Source: Xylophilus ampelinus
GTDB lineage: Bacteria; Pseudomonadota; Gammaproteobacteria; Burkholderiales; Burkholderiaceae_C
Reading direction: 5' to 3'
Length of the DNA stretch: 64,000 nt
Assembly (NCBI RefSeq): GCF_901875635.1
Contig: NZ_CABFMN010000095.1
Coordinates: 1-64,000, forward strand
The notes beneath the pieces were generated by a model, which worked only from the letters and a program-made list of their open reading frames with translations, did not search any database and was not told the DNA's origin. A program made the translations under genes and the position numbers. Positions 47,128 to 56,165 of the stretch are shown here, piece by piece; position 1 is the first letter of the stretch, and each line of letters begins with the position of its first letter.

Positions 47128-47129
47128 CC

Positions 47130-48494
47130 TCAGCCGCCCCGGCCGAAGACGTCGTCCAGCGCCAGGCCCAGGCGCTCGAACATCTCCTGCACCTGGGGCG
47201 CCGTGATGATCTGCGGCGGCGACAGCGCGATGCGGTTGCCGACCAGGCGCACGATCAGGCCGCGGGCGCGGGTGGCGCCCTCGATGCGGGCCATCAGCGC
47301 CGAGTCGGCCATGGTCCTGGCCACGCGGTCGGTCACGATCTCGACGGCGCCGATCAGGCCGACACCCCGTGCATCGCCCACGTACGGGCGCTCTGCCATG
47401 GCCGCCAGGCCTTGCAGGAACAACGGTTCCACCTGCTTCACATGGCCGACCAGGTCCATCTCCTCGTAGATCGTCAGTACCTCGTGCGCGACGGCGCAGG
47501 CCATCGGGTGGCCGCCGTAGGTGTAGCCGTGGGCGAAGCTTCCCAGCTTGTCGGTCTGCGCCACCATGCCCGCGAACACGCGCTCGCCGATCAGCACGGC
47601 CGAAATCGGCACCATGGCGGCCGACAGCGACTTGGCCGAGCAGATCAGGTCGGGCTGCATGCCGTAGGTCTGGCTGCCCCACATCTCGCCCGTGCGCGCG
47701 AAGCCGCAGATGACCTCGTCGGCCACCAGCAGGATGCCGTAGCGGCGCAGCACCGACTGAATCTTGTCGAAGTAGCCGGCCGGCGGCGTGATGGCGCCGC
47801 CCGAGCCCATCACGGGCTCGGCCCAGAAGGCGGCAATGGTCTCCGGGCCTTCCTCGAGGATCATGGCCTCCAGCTCCGCGGCCAGGCGGGTGGAGAAGGC
47901 CTGTTCGTCCTCGCCCGGCTGCGCATGCCGGTAGTGGTAGGGCATGCCGGTGTAGAGGAAGCCGTCGAACGGCAGGCCGAAGCCGGTGTGGAAGTTGGCC
48001 TTGGCCGTCAGGCACGAGGTGATGGCGCCGGTGCCGTGGTAAGCGCCCCAGCGCGAGATGATCTTGCGCCGCTGCGGCTGGCCCTGCCCGGCCCAGTGGT
48101 ACCAGACCAGCTTGAGCGCGGTGTCGTTGGCCTCGCTGCCCGAGCACTGCAGCAGCACCTTGTCCATGCCCTTGGGCGCGAAGGCCGCGAGCTTGGCCGA
48201 CAGCTCGGCCGCGGCCGGCGTCGAAGCGCTGCGAAAGTTGTGGTAGTAGCCGATCTCGGTCATGACCTTGGCCGCCACCGCGCCGAGCCGCGCGTTGCCG
48301 AAGCCCAGCGCCGCGCACCACAGGCCGGCCGCGCCTTCCAGGTAGCGACGGCCCTGCTCGTCCTCGACGTAGATGCCGTCGCCCCTGGTGATGATGCTGG
48401 GACCTTCGTCCAGGTGGCGGCGCAGGTTGGTGTGCGGGTGCACGGAATGGGCGGCGTCCAGCGCGCCCAGGCGGGTCAGGGTGTTGGTGCTCAT
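47130..48494 (-). CDS. class III (omega-amino acid) aminotransferase
   Basis: 454 residues, PLP-dependent. The PLP contacts CSGSEANDTALKL (phosphate cup), RWGAYHGTGAITSCLT, the Asp in VADEVICGFARTG and the Schiff-base Lys in CSAKSLSAAMVPIS are all in place. The overall pattern is of the beta-alanine/putrescine/omega-amino-acid:pyruvate transaminases. Within the operon it would turn an omega-amino acid released by HyuAB into a semialdehyde for the aldehyde dehydrogenase. The start is the ATG at 48494 (MSTNTLTRLGALDAAH), 10 bases after hyuB. Confidence 0.92.
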   Translation of the reverse strand: MSTNTLTRLGALDAAHSVHPHTNLRRHLDEGPSIITRGDGIYVEDEQGRRYLEGAAGLWCAALGFGNARLGAVAAKVMTEIGYYHNFRSASTPAAAELSAKLAAFAPKGMDKVLLQCSGSEANDTALKLVWYHWAGQGQPQRRKIISRWGAYHGTGAITSCLTAKANFHTGFGLPFDGFLYTGMPYHYRHAQPGEDEQAFSTRLAAELEAMILEEGPETIAAFWAEPVMGSGGAITPPAGYFDKIQSVLRRYGILLVADEVICGFARTGEMWGSQTYGMQPDLICSAKSLSAAMVPISAVLIGERVFAGMVAQTDKLGSFAHGYTYGGHPMACAVAHEVLTIYEEMDLVGHVKQVEPLFLQGLAAMAERPYVGDARGVGLIGAVEIVTDRVARTMADSALMARIEGATRARGLIVRLVGNRIALSPPQIITAPQVQEMFERLGLALDDVFGRGG

Positions 48495-48504
48495 GGTGTG
48501 TCGC

Positions 48505-50172
48505 TCAGTTCGCGTACTTGCAGGCGCCTTCGGCGCTGATGTAGCCATCGGCCAAGTCTTCTTCGATGCGGGCGCGGTCGCGTTCGGCGGCCGGGCCGTA
48601 GCCGCCGGCGCCGGCCAGGCGCAGGCGGATCACGTCGCCGGCCTGCACGTCCAGCATCTGCTTGGAGATCAACGGCGTCTCCACGCCCCGGCGCACCAGC
48701 GTGGTGGAGGCCAGCGCGCCATGCCCGCCGCCGTCCATGCCGTGCGGCGGCTTCACATGCCGGTCGCCCAGCAGCGTGAGGGTCGCGCTGCCCGAAAGCA
48801 GCTCGATGTCCTTGGCCAGGCCGCAGCCGCCGCGCATGCGGCCGGCACCGCCGCTGTCGGGCAGCAGCGCCAGCCGGTGCACCAGCACCGGGCTGCCGGC
48901 CTCGTGCACCTCGACCGGGATGTTGGCGCAGTTGATGACCGGCGCCGTGCCTTCCAGCCCGTCGCTGTCGTGCCGCGCGCCGTAGCCGCCGAACAGCAGG
49001 TCGTAGTAGACGAAGCGCTTGCCCGTGCTGTCGTCGATGCCCGACAGGATCGGGTTGGACCAGTGCGAGAACGCCGCCATCACCTTGTGCGGCAGGGCCT
49101 TGGCCATGGCGCCGTTGATGAGCTCGAAGATGCGGATCTGGATCGCCGCGCGGCCGCCCGAGGGCGCCGGGAACTGCGGGTTGAAGAAGCAGCCCTCGCG
49201 CGCCCTCACCTCGATGGCGCGCAGGCCGCCGTCGTTCTGCGGCAGCGTGGGGTCGGTCAGGCACTTGATGGCGAAGAAGCCGTGCGCGCGCGTGAAGTTG
49301 AAGTAGGCGTTGATGGCCGCGCCGACCTGGTCGCCCGAGCGCGAGAAGTCGATCACGAGCCGGTCGCCCGTGACCTCGATGTCCACCGCCACCGGGATCA
49401 GCCCGCCCTCGCCTTCGCCGATGCCGTCCAGCCAGTCGTCGAAGCTGTAGCGGCCGTCCGGGATCTCGGCGATGCGCTCGCGCATGCGCTGCTCGCTGGC
49501 GTTCAGGATGTGGTCGACACAGGCATCGAGCACGTCGACGCCCACCGATCTGACCAGCTCGGCATAGCGCGCGACGCCCACGTCGTTGGCGTTGCGCTGC
49601 GCCGCCAGGTCGCCGGCCACCGCGTCGGGCAGGCGGATGTTGCCCGCCAGGATGCGCATGATCTCGGCGTCGAACACGCCGGCGCGCACCATCTTCACCG
49701 GCAGGATGCGGATGCCCTCCTGGTAGGCCTCGGTCACGCCGATGACCTTCTGCGAGCCCGGTGCCGCGCCGCCGACGTCGACCTGGTGCGCGATGTTGGC
49801 CACCCAGCCCCAGAAGCGGCCTTCGACGAAGGCCGGCGCCACCATGTAGAAGTCCGGGTAGTGGCCCGAGCCCAGGCCGCTGTCGTTGGTGACGATGGCG
49901 TCGCCGGGCACCAAAGTGTCACCGGGGTACATCTCGGACACGACCTTGACCACGGCCGGCATGGAGCCCAGGTGGCCCGGCGTGAAGTTGCCCTGCGACA
50001 GCAGGCGGCCATGGCGGTCGAACACGCCGGTGGAGAAGTCGTCGGCCTCGCGCACGGCCTCGGAGAAGGCGGTGCGGCGCAGCGTGGAGCCCATCTCCTC
50101 GGCGATCGAGACCAGGTTGTTCCAGACCAGCGAGATGGTGATCGGGCTGACGGCGGGATGGTCGTTCTTCAA
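48505..50172 (-). CDS. hyuB: hydantoinase/oxoprolinase B-subunit family protein
   Basis: 555 residues of the HyuB/caprolactamase-beta family. Landmarks: ITISLVWNNLVSIAEEMGSTLRRTA at the start (the family's opening), DFSTGVFDRHGRLLSQGNFTP, GDAIVTNDSGLGSGHYPDF, and the C-terminal RMRGGCGLAKDIELLS and GAGGYGPAAERD. The start is a TTG at 50172 overlapping the hyuA stop (TTGA), so the two subunits are made together. HyuA/HyuB pairs hydrolyse cyclic amides (N-methylhydantoin, 5-oxoproline, caprolactam) at the cost of ATP. Confidence 0.9.
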   Translation of the reverse strand: MKNDHPAVSPITISLVWNNLVSIAEEMGSTLRRTAFSEAVREADDFSTGVFDRHGRLLSQGNFTPGHLGSMPAVVKVVSEMYPGDTLVPGDAIVTNDSGLGSGHYPDFYMVAPAFVEGRFWGWVANIAHQVDVGGAAPGSQKVIGVTEAYQEGIRILPVKMVRAGVFDAEIMRILAGNIRLPDAVAGDLAAQRNANDVGVARYAELVRSVGVDVLDACVDHILNASEQRMRERIAEIPDGRYSFDDWLDGIGEGEGGLIPVAVDIEVTGDRLVIDFSRSGDQVGAAINAYFNFTRAHGFFAIKCLTDPTLPQNDGGLRAIEVRAREGCFFNPQFPAPSGGRAAIQIRIFELINGAMAKALPHKVMAAFSHWSNPILSGIDDSTGKRFVYYDLLFGGYGARHDSDGLEGTAPVINCANIPVEVHEAGSPVLVHRLALLPDSGGAGRMRGGCGLAKDIELLSGSATLTLLGDRHVKPPHGMDGGGHGALASTTLVRRGVETPLISKQMLDVQAGDVIRLRLAGAGGYGPAAERDRARIEEDLADGYISAEGACKYAN

Positions 50173-52250
50173 GATGCGGCTCCGGTGCGGACGATCAGGT
50201 TTCCATGCGCGCTCGTCTCGGCGACGTCGCCGTGCAGCAGCACGATGGTGGTTTCGGCTTCCTCGATGACGCAGGGCCCCGTCACGGGCTGGCCCGGCAG
50301 CATGCGGTAGCGGTCGTAGATGGCGATCTCCTCGCCCGGCGCGCCGGGCACGAACCACGCAGTGCGGGTGCCGATGCGGGCCTCGCCCGTGCTCGCGCGG
50401 TTGGGCGCGGCCAGCGCACTGCCCAGCGGCATGGCGCCGTGGAAGGTCCAGTCCACCGCCTCGACGGCGCGCTCGGCGTCGTGGTAGCCATAGGCCTTGC
50501 GGTAGGCCGCGCCGAAGGCGTCGCGGAAGGCCTGCAGGAAGGCCGCCTCGGGCAGTTCCACGTCGGGCACCTCGATGGCGATCTCGTAGCCCTGGCCGGC
50601 ATAGCGCGCGGTGGCCGTGAAGCGCTGCTCGCGCGGTCCGCTGCGCGCCAGCCGGTCCAGGTCGCCGCTGGCGCGGGCCTGCAGCGCGTGGTGCAGGCGG
50701 CGCACGGTGGCCATGGCGCCGGACTGCATGGGCAGCACCTGGGTCACGGTGTAGTCGACCTTGGGGTCGGCCGCCAGCAGGCCCAGGGCCGAGCCGACAC
50801 CGGCACCGCGCGGCAGCACCAGCGTGGGGATGTGCAGGTTGCGCGCGAGCCGCGCGGCATGCACCGGGCCGGCACCGCCGAAGCCCACCAGCGCGTAGCG
50901 GCCCGGGTCGCGCCCGCGCTCGACCGAGACCACGCGCAGCGCGCGCTCCATGTTGGCCGTGGCCATCAGGTGGATGCCCAGCGCGGCCTCCTCCACCGAG
51001 ATGCCGAGCGGCTCGGCCACATGGGTGGCGATGGCGCGGCGCGCGCCTTCCAGGTCCAGCCGCATGTTGCCGCCGTTGAACGCAGCGGGATTCAGGTAGC
51101 CCAGCACGAGGTTGGCGTCGGTCACGGTCGGCCGCGTGCCGCCGCGGCCGTAGCAGACCGGACCGGGCTCGGAGCCCGCGCTCTCGGGGCCGATGCGGAT
51201 GGCGCCGAGTTCGGCCGTGGCGATGGAGCCGCCGCCGGCGCCGATCTCCAGCAGTTCCACGGCCGCGATGTTCAGCGGCAGGCCCGAGCCCGGCGTGTAC
51301 TGCACCTGGTCGACCTCGAAGGTCGGCAGGATGGCGGGCTCGCCGTGGTCGATGGCGCCCAGCTTGGCCGTGGTGCCGCCCATGTCGAAGGTCAGCAGGT
51401 CGGGCATGCCCTCCTCGCGGCCGATGGCGCGGCACATCAGCACACCGGCGGCCGGCCCGCTCTCGATGATCCGCACCGGCATGCCCGTGGCCAGCTCGGG
51501 CGAGACCAGGCCACCGTTGGACTGCATGATGTACAGGTCGGCCGCGATGCCCTCGGCCTTGAGCGCGCGGTCCAGCCGCGTGACGTAGCGCGACACGATG
51601 GGCTTGACGTAGGCGTTGGCCACCACGGTGGAGGTGCGCTCGTACTCGCGAAAGCGCGGCGACACCACGCTGGACAGCGAGACGTCGATGGCCAGGCCCA
51701 ATGCCGTGGCGCGCTCGGCCACGAACGCTTCGTGCGCCGGGTTCACGTAGGCGTGCAGCAGGCAGATGGCCACCGCCTCGTAGCCGCGCGCCACGATGTC
51801 CCGCAGCAGCGCGTCCACCGCCTCGGCCGCGGGCGCGACGTTGCTCTTCTCGCGCAGGAAGCTGCGTTCGGCCAGCTCGAAGATGTCGCGCCGGCGGATC
51901 AGCGGCGCGGGCTTGGCCAGGTGCATGTTGTAGGTGGAGTAGCGCTTTTGCCGGCCCAGCAGCAGCACGTCGCGGAAGCCCTCGGTGGTGATCAGCGCGG
52001 TGCGCGAGCCCTTGCGCTCGAGGATGGCGTTGGTGGCCACCGTGGTCGCGTGCAGCAGCATGCCGACGCGCGAGGCGGCGACGCCCTCGGCGGCCAGCAG
52101 CTCCTTGACGCCGCGCACCACGGCCTCCTCGGGCGCCGAGGGCGTGGACAGGGTCTTCCAGTAGCGCGTGGTGCCGCGGGCCTGGTCTTCGAGCACGAAG
52201 TCGGTGAAGGTGCCACCGATGTCGAAGGAGAGTCGGATCATGGGTTCCAT
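50169..52250 (-). CDS. hyuA: hydantoinase/oxoprolinase A-subunit family protein (ATPase)
   Basis: 693 residues of the HyuA/caprolactamase-alpha family with the ASKHA-type ATP fold: FDIGGTFTDFVLED at the N-terminus, HATTVATNAILERKG, LLTFDMGGTTAKLGAID in the centre, IGAGGGSIA and GAGVGSALGLLAADP. It supplies ATP-dependent phosphorylation of the amide for ring opening. The start is ATG 52250 or ATG 52241 (MIRLSFDIGGTF), the latter being closer to the family norm. It follows the ABC permease by 19 bases. Confidence 0.92.
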   Translation of the reverse strand: MEPMIRLSFDIGGTFTDFVLEDQARGTTRYWKTLSTPSAPEEAVVRGVKELLAAEGVAASRVGMLLHATTVATNAILERKGSRTALITTEGFRDVLLLGRQKRYSTYNMHLAKPAPLIRRRDIFELAERSFLREKSNVAPAAEAVDALLRDIVARGYEAVAICLLHAYVNPAHEAFVAERATALGLAIDVSLSSVVSPRFREYERTSTVVANAYVKPIVSRYVTRLDRALKAEGIAADLYIMQSNGGLVSPELATGMPVRIIESGPAAGVLMCRAIGREEGMPDLLTFDMGGTTAKLGAIDHGEPAILPTFEVDQVQYTPGSGLPLNIAAVELLEIGAGGGSIATAELGAIRIGPESAGSEPGPVCYGRGGTRPTVTDANLVLGYLNPAAFNGGNMRLDLEGARRAIATHVAEPLGISVEEAALGIHLMATANMERALRVVSVERGRDPGRYALVGFGGAGPVHAARLARNLHIPTLVLPRGAGVGSALGLLAADPKVDYTVTQVLPMQSGAMATVRRLHHALQARASGDLDRLARSGPREQRFTATARYAGQGYEIAIEVPDVELPEAAFLQAFRDAFGAAYRKAYGYHDAERAVEAVDWTFHGAMPLGSALAAPNRASTGEARIGTRTAWFVPGAPGEEIAIYDRYRMLPGQPVTGPCVIEEAETTIVLLHGDVAETSAHGNLIVRTGAAS

Positions 52251-52269
52251 GGTGTTGCGGTGCAGGGGG

Positions 52270-52944
52270 TCAGCGGGTTGCGGCCTGGGTCTTCTTTTCC
52301 ATGTGCGAGAGCACGCGCACCAGGGGCCAGAGCAGCAGCAGGTAGATCAGCGCCGCGGCCACCAGCGGCGAGGCGTTGAAGGTGTTGCCCTGGGCCATGC
52401 GCGCCACGCGCAGCAGCTCGGGCAGCGTGACCACGCTGGCCAGCGAGGTCAGCTTGACGGTCTCCAGAATGTTGCTGAGCAGGTCCGGCAGCATCTTGCG
52501 CACGGCCTGCGGCAGCACCACCAGCACCAGCGTCTGCACCGAACTCAGTCCGGTCGAGCGGCCAGCCTCCACATGGCCCTTGGGCACGCTCTCGATGCCG
52601 GCGCGGAATACCTCGGCAAAGTAGGCCGAGGTGTTGAGCACCAGCGCCAGCACCACGGCCATGAAGGTCGACAGTTCCAGTCCCAGGAACGGCAGCGCGT
52701 AGTAGGCGAACACCAGCAGCACCAGGGGCGGGAAGGCGCGCAAGAAGTCGACGTAGCAGACCATGGCCAGGTCGACCCAGCGCCGGCCGAAGAACTGCGC
52801 GCAGGCCACCAGGAGGCCCACGGCCACGCCCAGCGGGACGACGACGGCGCTGAGCTGCAGCGTGACCACGAGCCCGCGCAGCAGCTGCGGCCAGACCATG
52901 GCCAGGATCTCGAGGTTGAAGAAGTTGAACAGGAAGGCTTCCAT
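52270..52944 (-). CDS. polar amino-acid ABC transporter permease (second)
   Basis: 224 residues with five or six membrane spans and the HisM/GlnP-type EAA loop (AEVFRAGIESVPKGHVEAGRS). It opens MEAFLFNFFNLEILAM. The ATG overlaps the stop of the first permease (ATGA). The two permeases (224 residues each, similar but not identical) form a heterodimer with the ATPase and binding protein upstream. Substrates of this family are polar amino acids, opines and related compounds. Confidence 0.92.
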   Translation of the reverse strand: MEAFLFNFFNLEILAMVWPQLLRGLVVTLQLSAVVVPLGVAVGLLVACAQFFGRRWVDLAMVCYVDFLRAFPPLVLLVFAYYALPFLGLELSTFMAVVLALVLNTSAYFAEVFRAGIESVPKGHVEAGRSTGLSSVQTLVLVVLPQAVRKMLPDLLSNILETVKLTSLASVVTLPELLRVARMAQGNTFNASPLVAAALIYLLLLWPLVRVLSHMEKKTQAATR

Positions 52945-53618
52945 CAGCGCACGCTCCAGGCGTAACGGCGTTCCAGGCGGCGCGACAGCACGACCAGCGG
53001 AATCAGCAGCACCAGGTAGCCGACGGCGGCCATGGTCAGCGGCGTGGTGTTGGCGCCCTCGGCCAGCGCCTCGGAGGCACGCGACAGCATGTCGGGCACG
53101 GCGACCGTGGAGGCCAGCGCGGTGTTCTTGATGGTGGCGACCACGCGGCTGGTCAGCGGCGGCACGACGATGCGCACCGCCTGCGGCAGGATCACCAGGC
53201 GCAGCGCGCGCGCGAAGTCCAGCCCGGTGGCGCGCGCCGCATCCCATTGCCCCTTGTGGATGCTGTTGAGGCCGGCCCAGAACACCTCCTCGGCGAAGGC
53301 CATGAGGATGGCGCTGAGCACGATCCAGGCTACGACGAAGCCCGACAGGCGCAGGCCCAGCAGCGGCAGGCCGAAATAGCAGACGATGATGAGCACCAGC
53401 GGCGGCAGCGCGCGGCAGATGTCGGCGAAGGCCACGATGAAGAAATTGGCGAGCCGGATGCCGAAGGCACGCAGGGCCGCCAGCAGCAGCCCTCCGGCCA
53501 GCCCGGCCAGCACCACCAGCACGGCCAGCTGCACCGTCTCCCACAGGCCCAGCGCGATGCTGGGCCAGTAGCGCGCCATGATTGCCGGATTGAAGAAGTT
53601 GTCGACGATGGGGGACAT
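52944..53618 (-). CDS. polar amino-acid ABC transporter permease (first)
   Basis: 224 residues, opening MSPIVDNFFNPAIMARYWPS, with spans AVLVVLAGLAGGLLLAALRA and LVLIIVCYFGLPLLGL. The EAA loop is AEEVFWAGLNSIHKGQWDAARA, typical of HisQ/GlnP proteins. Start and stop both overlap neighbouring genes as ATGA, so the transporter subunits are translationally coupled. Works with the next permease, the ATPase and the periplasmic binding protein. Confidence 0.92.
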   Translation of the reverse strand: MSPIVDNFFNPAIMARYWPSIALGLWETVQLAVLVVLAGLAGGLLLAALRAFGIRLANFFIVAFADICRALPPLVLIIVCYFGLPLLGLRLSGFVVAWIVLSAILMAFAEEVFWAGLNSIHKGQWDAARATGLDFARALRLVILPQAVRIVVPPLTSRVVATIKNTALASTVAVPDMLSRASEALAEGANTTPLTMAAVGYLVLLIPLVVLSRRLERRYAWSVR

Positions 53619-54394
53619 CAGCGTTCCACCTGCGACAGGAACTCGCGCGTGCGCGCATGCTGCGGCGCGCCGAACACCTGCTCCGCACTGCCCTGCTCGA
53701 CGATGGCGCCGTCGGCCATGAAGACCACGGTGTCGGCCGCCTCGCGGGCGAAGCGCATCTCGTGGCTGACCACCATCATGGTCATGCCCGTGTCTCGCAG
53801 CTCGCGCATGGTCTGCAGCACGCCGTTGACAAGTTCGGGGTCGAGCGCGCTGGTGGGCTCGTCGAACAGCACGACCTTGGGCTCCAGTGCCAGCGTGCGT
53901 GCGATGCCCACGCGCTGCTGCTGGCCACCCGAGAGCTGCGCGGGGTAGTGCCCGGCGCGCTCGGACAGGCCGACACGTTTGAGCATGGCGTGGCCGATGG
54001 CCTGGGCTTCCTCGCGGCTCTTCTTCTGCACGTGCTGCAACGCCAGCGTGATGTTGCCCAGCGCCGTCATGTGCGGATAGAGGTTGAACGACTGGAACAC
54101 CATGCCCATGCGCGTGCGCAGCCGGTTCACGTCCACGTGCGGCGAATGGATGTTGACGCCCTCGAACAGCACGTCGCCCGCAGTCAGCGTCTCGAGCCGG
54201 TTGCAGCAGCGCAGCAGGGTGCTCTTGCCCGAGCCCGAGGGCCCGATCAGGAACACGCACTCGCCTTCGCGTACGCGCAGGTCGATGCCGTGGAGCACGG
54301 TGGTCTGGCCGTAGCTCTTGTGGACCTTGACCAGCTCGACCAGCGGCTGGGCCGGCGCCGGCGCCGCGCCGGCCGCCATCGAAGCGGCAGCCAT
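53618..54394 (-). CDS. polar amino-acid ABC transporter ATP-binding protein
   Basis: 258 residues of the HisP/GlnQ type: Walker A GPSGSGKST, Q-loop GMVFQSFNLYPHMTALGNI, signature [12 protein letters not shown], Walker B VVLFDEPTSALDPE and H-loop VVSHEMRFARE. The N-terminal Ala/Pro-rich stretch (MAAASMAAGAAPAPAQP) may be partly untranslated, since a second ATG lies 15 bases in. It lies six bases downstream of the binding-protein gene. Confidence 0.94.
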   Translation of the reverse strand: MAAASMAAGAAPAPAQPLVELVKVHKSYGQTTVLHGIDLRVREGECVFLIGPSGSGKSTLLRCCNRLETLTAGDVLFEGVNIHSPHVDVNRLRTRMGMVFQSFNLYPHMTALGNITLALQHVQKKSREEAQAIGHAMLKRVGLSERAGHYPAQLSGGQQQRVGIARTLALEPKVVLFDEPTSALDPELVNGVLQTMRELRDTGMTMMVVSHEMRFAREAADTVVFMADGAIVEQGSAEQVFGAPQHARTREFLSQVER

Positions 54395-54399
54395 CAGCC

Positions 54400-55239
54400 T
54401 CACTTGCACTGGGGCGCGGGGACGCTGGCGTCGTAGCCGGCAAAGCCGGGCTGGCCGACACCGGCGGTGACCTTCATCATGGCGCCGTCGGGCAGCGCCT
54501 CCAGGCCGGTCCACTTCTTGTAGATCGCGGCCAGCGTGCCGTTCTTCTTGAGGCACTGCAGCGCCAGGTCGACCGCGTCGCGGTTGGCCCTGTCGTCCTT
54601 GCGGAAGCCGTAGCCGTAGACCTCGCCGTTGTTGATGACGTAGTCCGAGGTCGCCAGCACCGGGCTCTGCTTGGCGACATAGCCGGCCACCGCGCTGTAG
54701 ACCAGGGCCGCATCGGCCTGGCCGCTGGCCACGGCCTGGATCGCGTCGCTGTTTTTGTCGTAGCGGTTGATGGTCCAGTTGAACTCGGGCTGGCGCGCGG
54801 TCAGCCACTTGTCGAACAGGTTGCCCTTGTTCACGGCCACTACCTTGCCCTTGAGGTCGGCCGGCGTCGCCACCTTGACGCCGCCCTTGCGCAGCACGAA
54901 CTGGTAGGTCGCGTCGCCATAGGCCTGGGCGAACAGCACCTGCTCCGAACGCTCCTTGGTGATCATGGCCGGTGACAGCACCATGTCGAACTTCTTCGCG
55001 TTCAGGCCCGCGAAGGTGGTGGACCAGGGCTGGTCCATGACCTCGATGGTCTTGCCCATCTGCCTGGACAGCGCGGCCGCGATGTCGATGTCGATGCCCT
55101 CGTAACCGCCGGTCGGCTTCGCCGAGGAGAAGGGTTGGTAGCCAACATCCGAGGCCGCGACGATCTTGTCCTGGGCATGGACGGCCCCGGCAAGAAGTGC
55201 AGACACGAACAACAAAGAAAAGCCTTGGAGCGCAGCCAT
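54400..55239 (-). CDS. periplasmic amino-acid-binding protein of the ABC transporter
   Basis: 279 residues. A signal peptide (FSLLFVSALLAGAVHA) is followed by the family-3 solute-binding fold: VGYQPFSSAKPTGGYEGIDI, DMVLSPAMITKERSEQVLF, LKGKVVAVNKGNLFDKWL. The mature protein ends in an unusual PAPQCK tail with a single Cys. It would capture the substrate or a product of the catabolic operon. As the first gene it sits behind the palindrome cluster. The family covers polar amino acids and opines; the ligand is unknown. Confidence 0.93.
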   Translation of the reverse strand: MAALQGFSLLFVSALLAGAVHAQDKIVAASDVGYQPFSSAKPTGGYEGIDIDIAAALSRQMGKTIEVMDQPWSTTFAGLNAKKFDMVLSPAMITKERSEQVLFAQAYGDATYQFVLRKGGVKVATPADLKGKVVAVNKGNLFDKWLTARQPEFNWTINRYDKNSDAIQAVASGQADAALVYSAVAGYVAKQSPVLATSDYVINNGEVYGYGFRKDDRANRDAVDLALQCLKKNGTLAAIYKKWTGLEALPDGAMMKVTAGVGQPGFAGYDASVPAPQCK

Positions 55240-55270
55240 CGGAGCATCCTTTCAACGAACAATTGGGTGA

Positions 55271-55386
55271 GGAACGTCGTTCCATTCAGTGGAACGACGT
55301 TCCATAAACAGTTCAGCAACATGCGTGCCAAGGCATTTCTTCGTATTTGTTCCGTTGGTTGGAACATGTTGTTCGACTTGGTGGAA
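55271..55386. promoter_or_regulatory. cluster of GTTCC/GGAAC palindromes (probable IclR operators)
   Basis: Three interlocked palindromes lie just upstream of the binding-protein gene: GGAACGTCGTTCC (55271-55283), GTTCCATTCAGTGGAAC (55279-55295) and GGAACGACGTTCC (55291-55303). Two looser ones follow: GTTCC-N7-GGAAC (55349-55365) and GTTCGAC..GTGGAAC (55371-55386). Palindromes of this half-site are typical for IclR-family regulators, and the operon itself encodes one. The region must also hold the operon promoter. Confidence 0.65.
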
Positions 55387-55514
55387 CGGTCGCACGGGGC
55401 TGGTGCGCGTCCGATCCTGGGCTCGACGTCGGGCGCCGTCACGCTTGATTCAGTGGGAGGCAGGTTGCCGGCCACCAGCGCAGAGCCGACACTCGCCCTC
55501 TTCAGGAGCAACGA

Positions 55515-55823
55515 ATGCACGGCGCATTGCGGAAGCTGGCGGTGACCGTCAGCGAAGAGGACTCGAAGGCGTTCCGCTGGGAGGTGGTCGAGTTGCTGCC
55601 CGACGGCGCATGGGACGTGGTCGAGGCCGGCGGGCGAAGGCTGCGCACCTATCACCAGGCCATGGCAGAAGGCCTGCTCGCCTTGCAGAACATGGTGCCG
55701 GACCTCGACCTTGGGCCGCGCGAGCCGTTCCAGGAGGCCGAGGATGGGGCGCGCTCTTCGCCACGGAATGTCTTCGGCTTCGGTTTCGGTCTGCCGACAT
55801 ACGGGCACCGCGACGACGACTGA
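55515..55823 (+). CDS. hypothetical protein
   Basis: 102 residues from the ATG at 55515, with AGGAG 6 bases upstream. Beta-rich start (MHGALRKLAVTVSEEDSKAF, WEVVELLPDGAWDVVEAGG), then a helix (TYHQAMAEGLLALQNMV) and an acidic, flexible tail (GHRDDD). No signal peptide or known family. It is divergent from the catabolic operon, so the palindrome cluster could influence it too. A likely real small gene. Confidence 0.6.
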   Translation: MHGALRKLAVTVSEEDSKAFRWEVVELLPDGAWDVVEAGGRRLRTYHQAMAEGLLALQNMVPDLDLGPREPFQEAEDGARSSPRNVFGFGFGLPTYGHRDDD

Positions 55824-56165
55824 CCCGGGCGGTGCACTGGATGTGCGGCATGGCCTGCGTCACGCCGCGCACCGCAGCACGCGTCCGGGAAAAGCCGGTG
55901 ATCTCCCCGGCCACCCCCACCCTCCTCGGGCGGTGTCCCATGTCCAATCGCAGAACGACCACAAGGGCGACACCGAGCACAACAAGGCCAGGCGCAAGGA
56001 CCCCACCCCACGCAACGGGCCTCGTCGCACACCGCGGAGCCCATTGGAGGCAGGCGCCCCGGCCGTTGCACGCGGCCCCCTGCGCGCGCGCTCCCAGAAT
56101 GACTGAAGGCGCGATAGCCCGGCCGCGCGCGTGCCACCGCATCGGCGACTGACGCCCGTGCAGGT
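55824..56165. other. intergenic stretch with no supported gene
   Basis: 342 bases between two convergent genes. A minus-strand open stretch contains a hydrophobic run (LAPGLVVLGVALVVVLRL) but no convincing start or family. No terminator hairpin with T-run, repeat or RNA gene was seen. Confidence 0.5.

Noticed and set aside
55824-56165. Possible small membrane protein on the minus strand (hydrophobic run LAPGLVVLGVALVVVLRL)
   Set aside because: No start codon with ribosome binding site, no family, and the frame continues into shadows of other genes.
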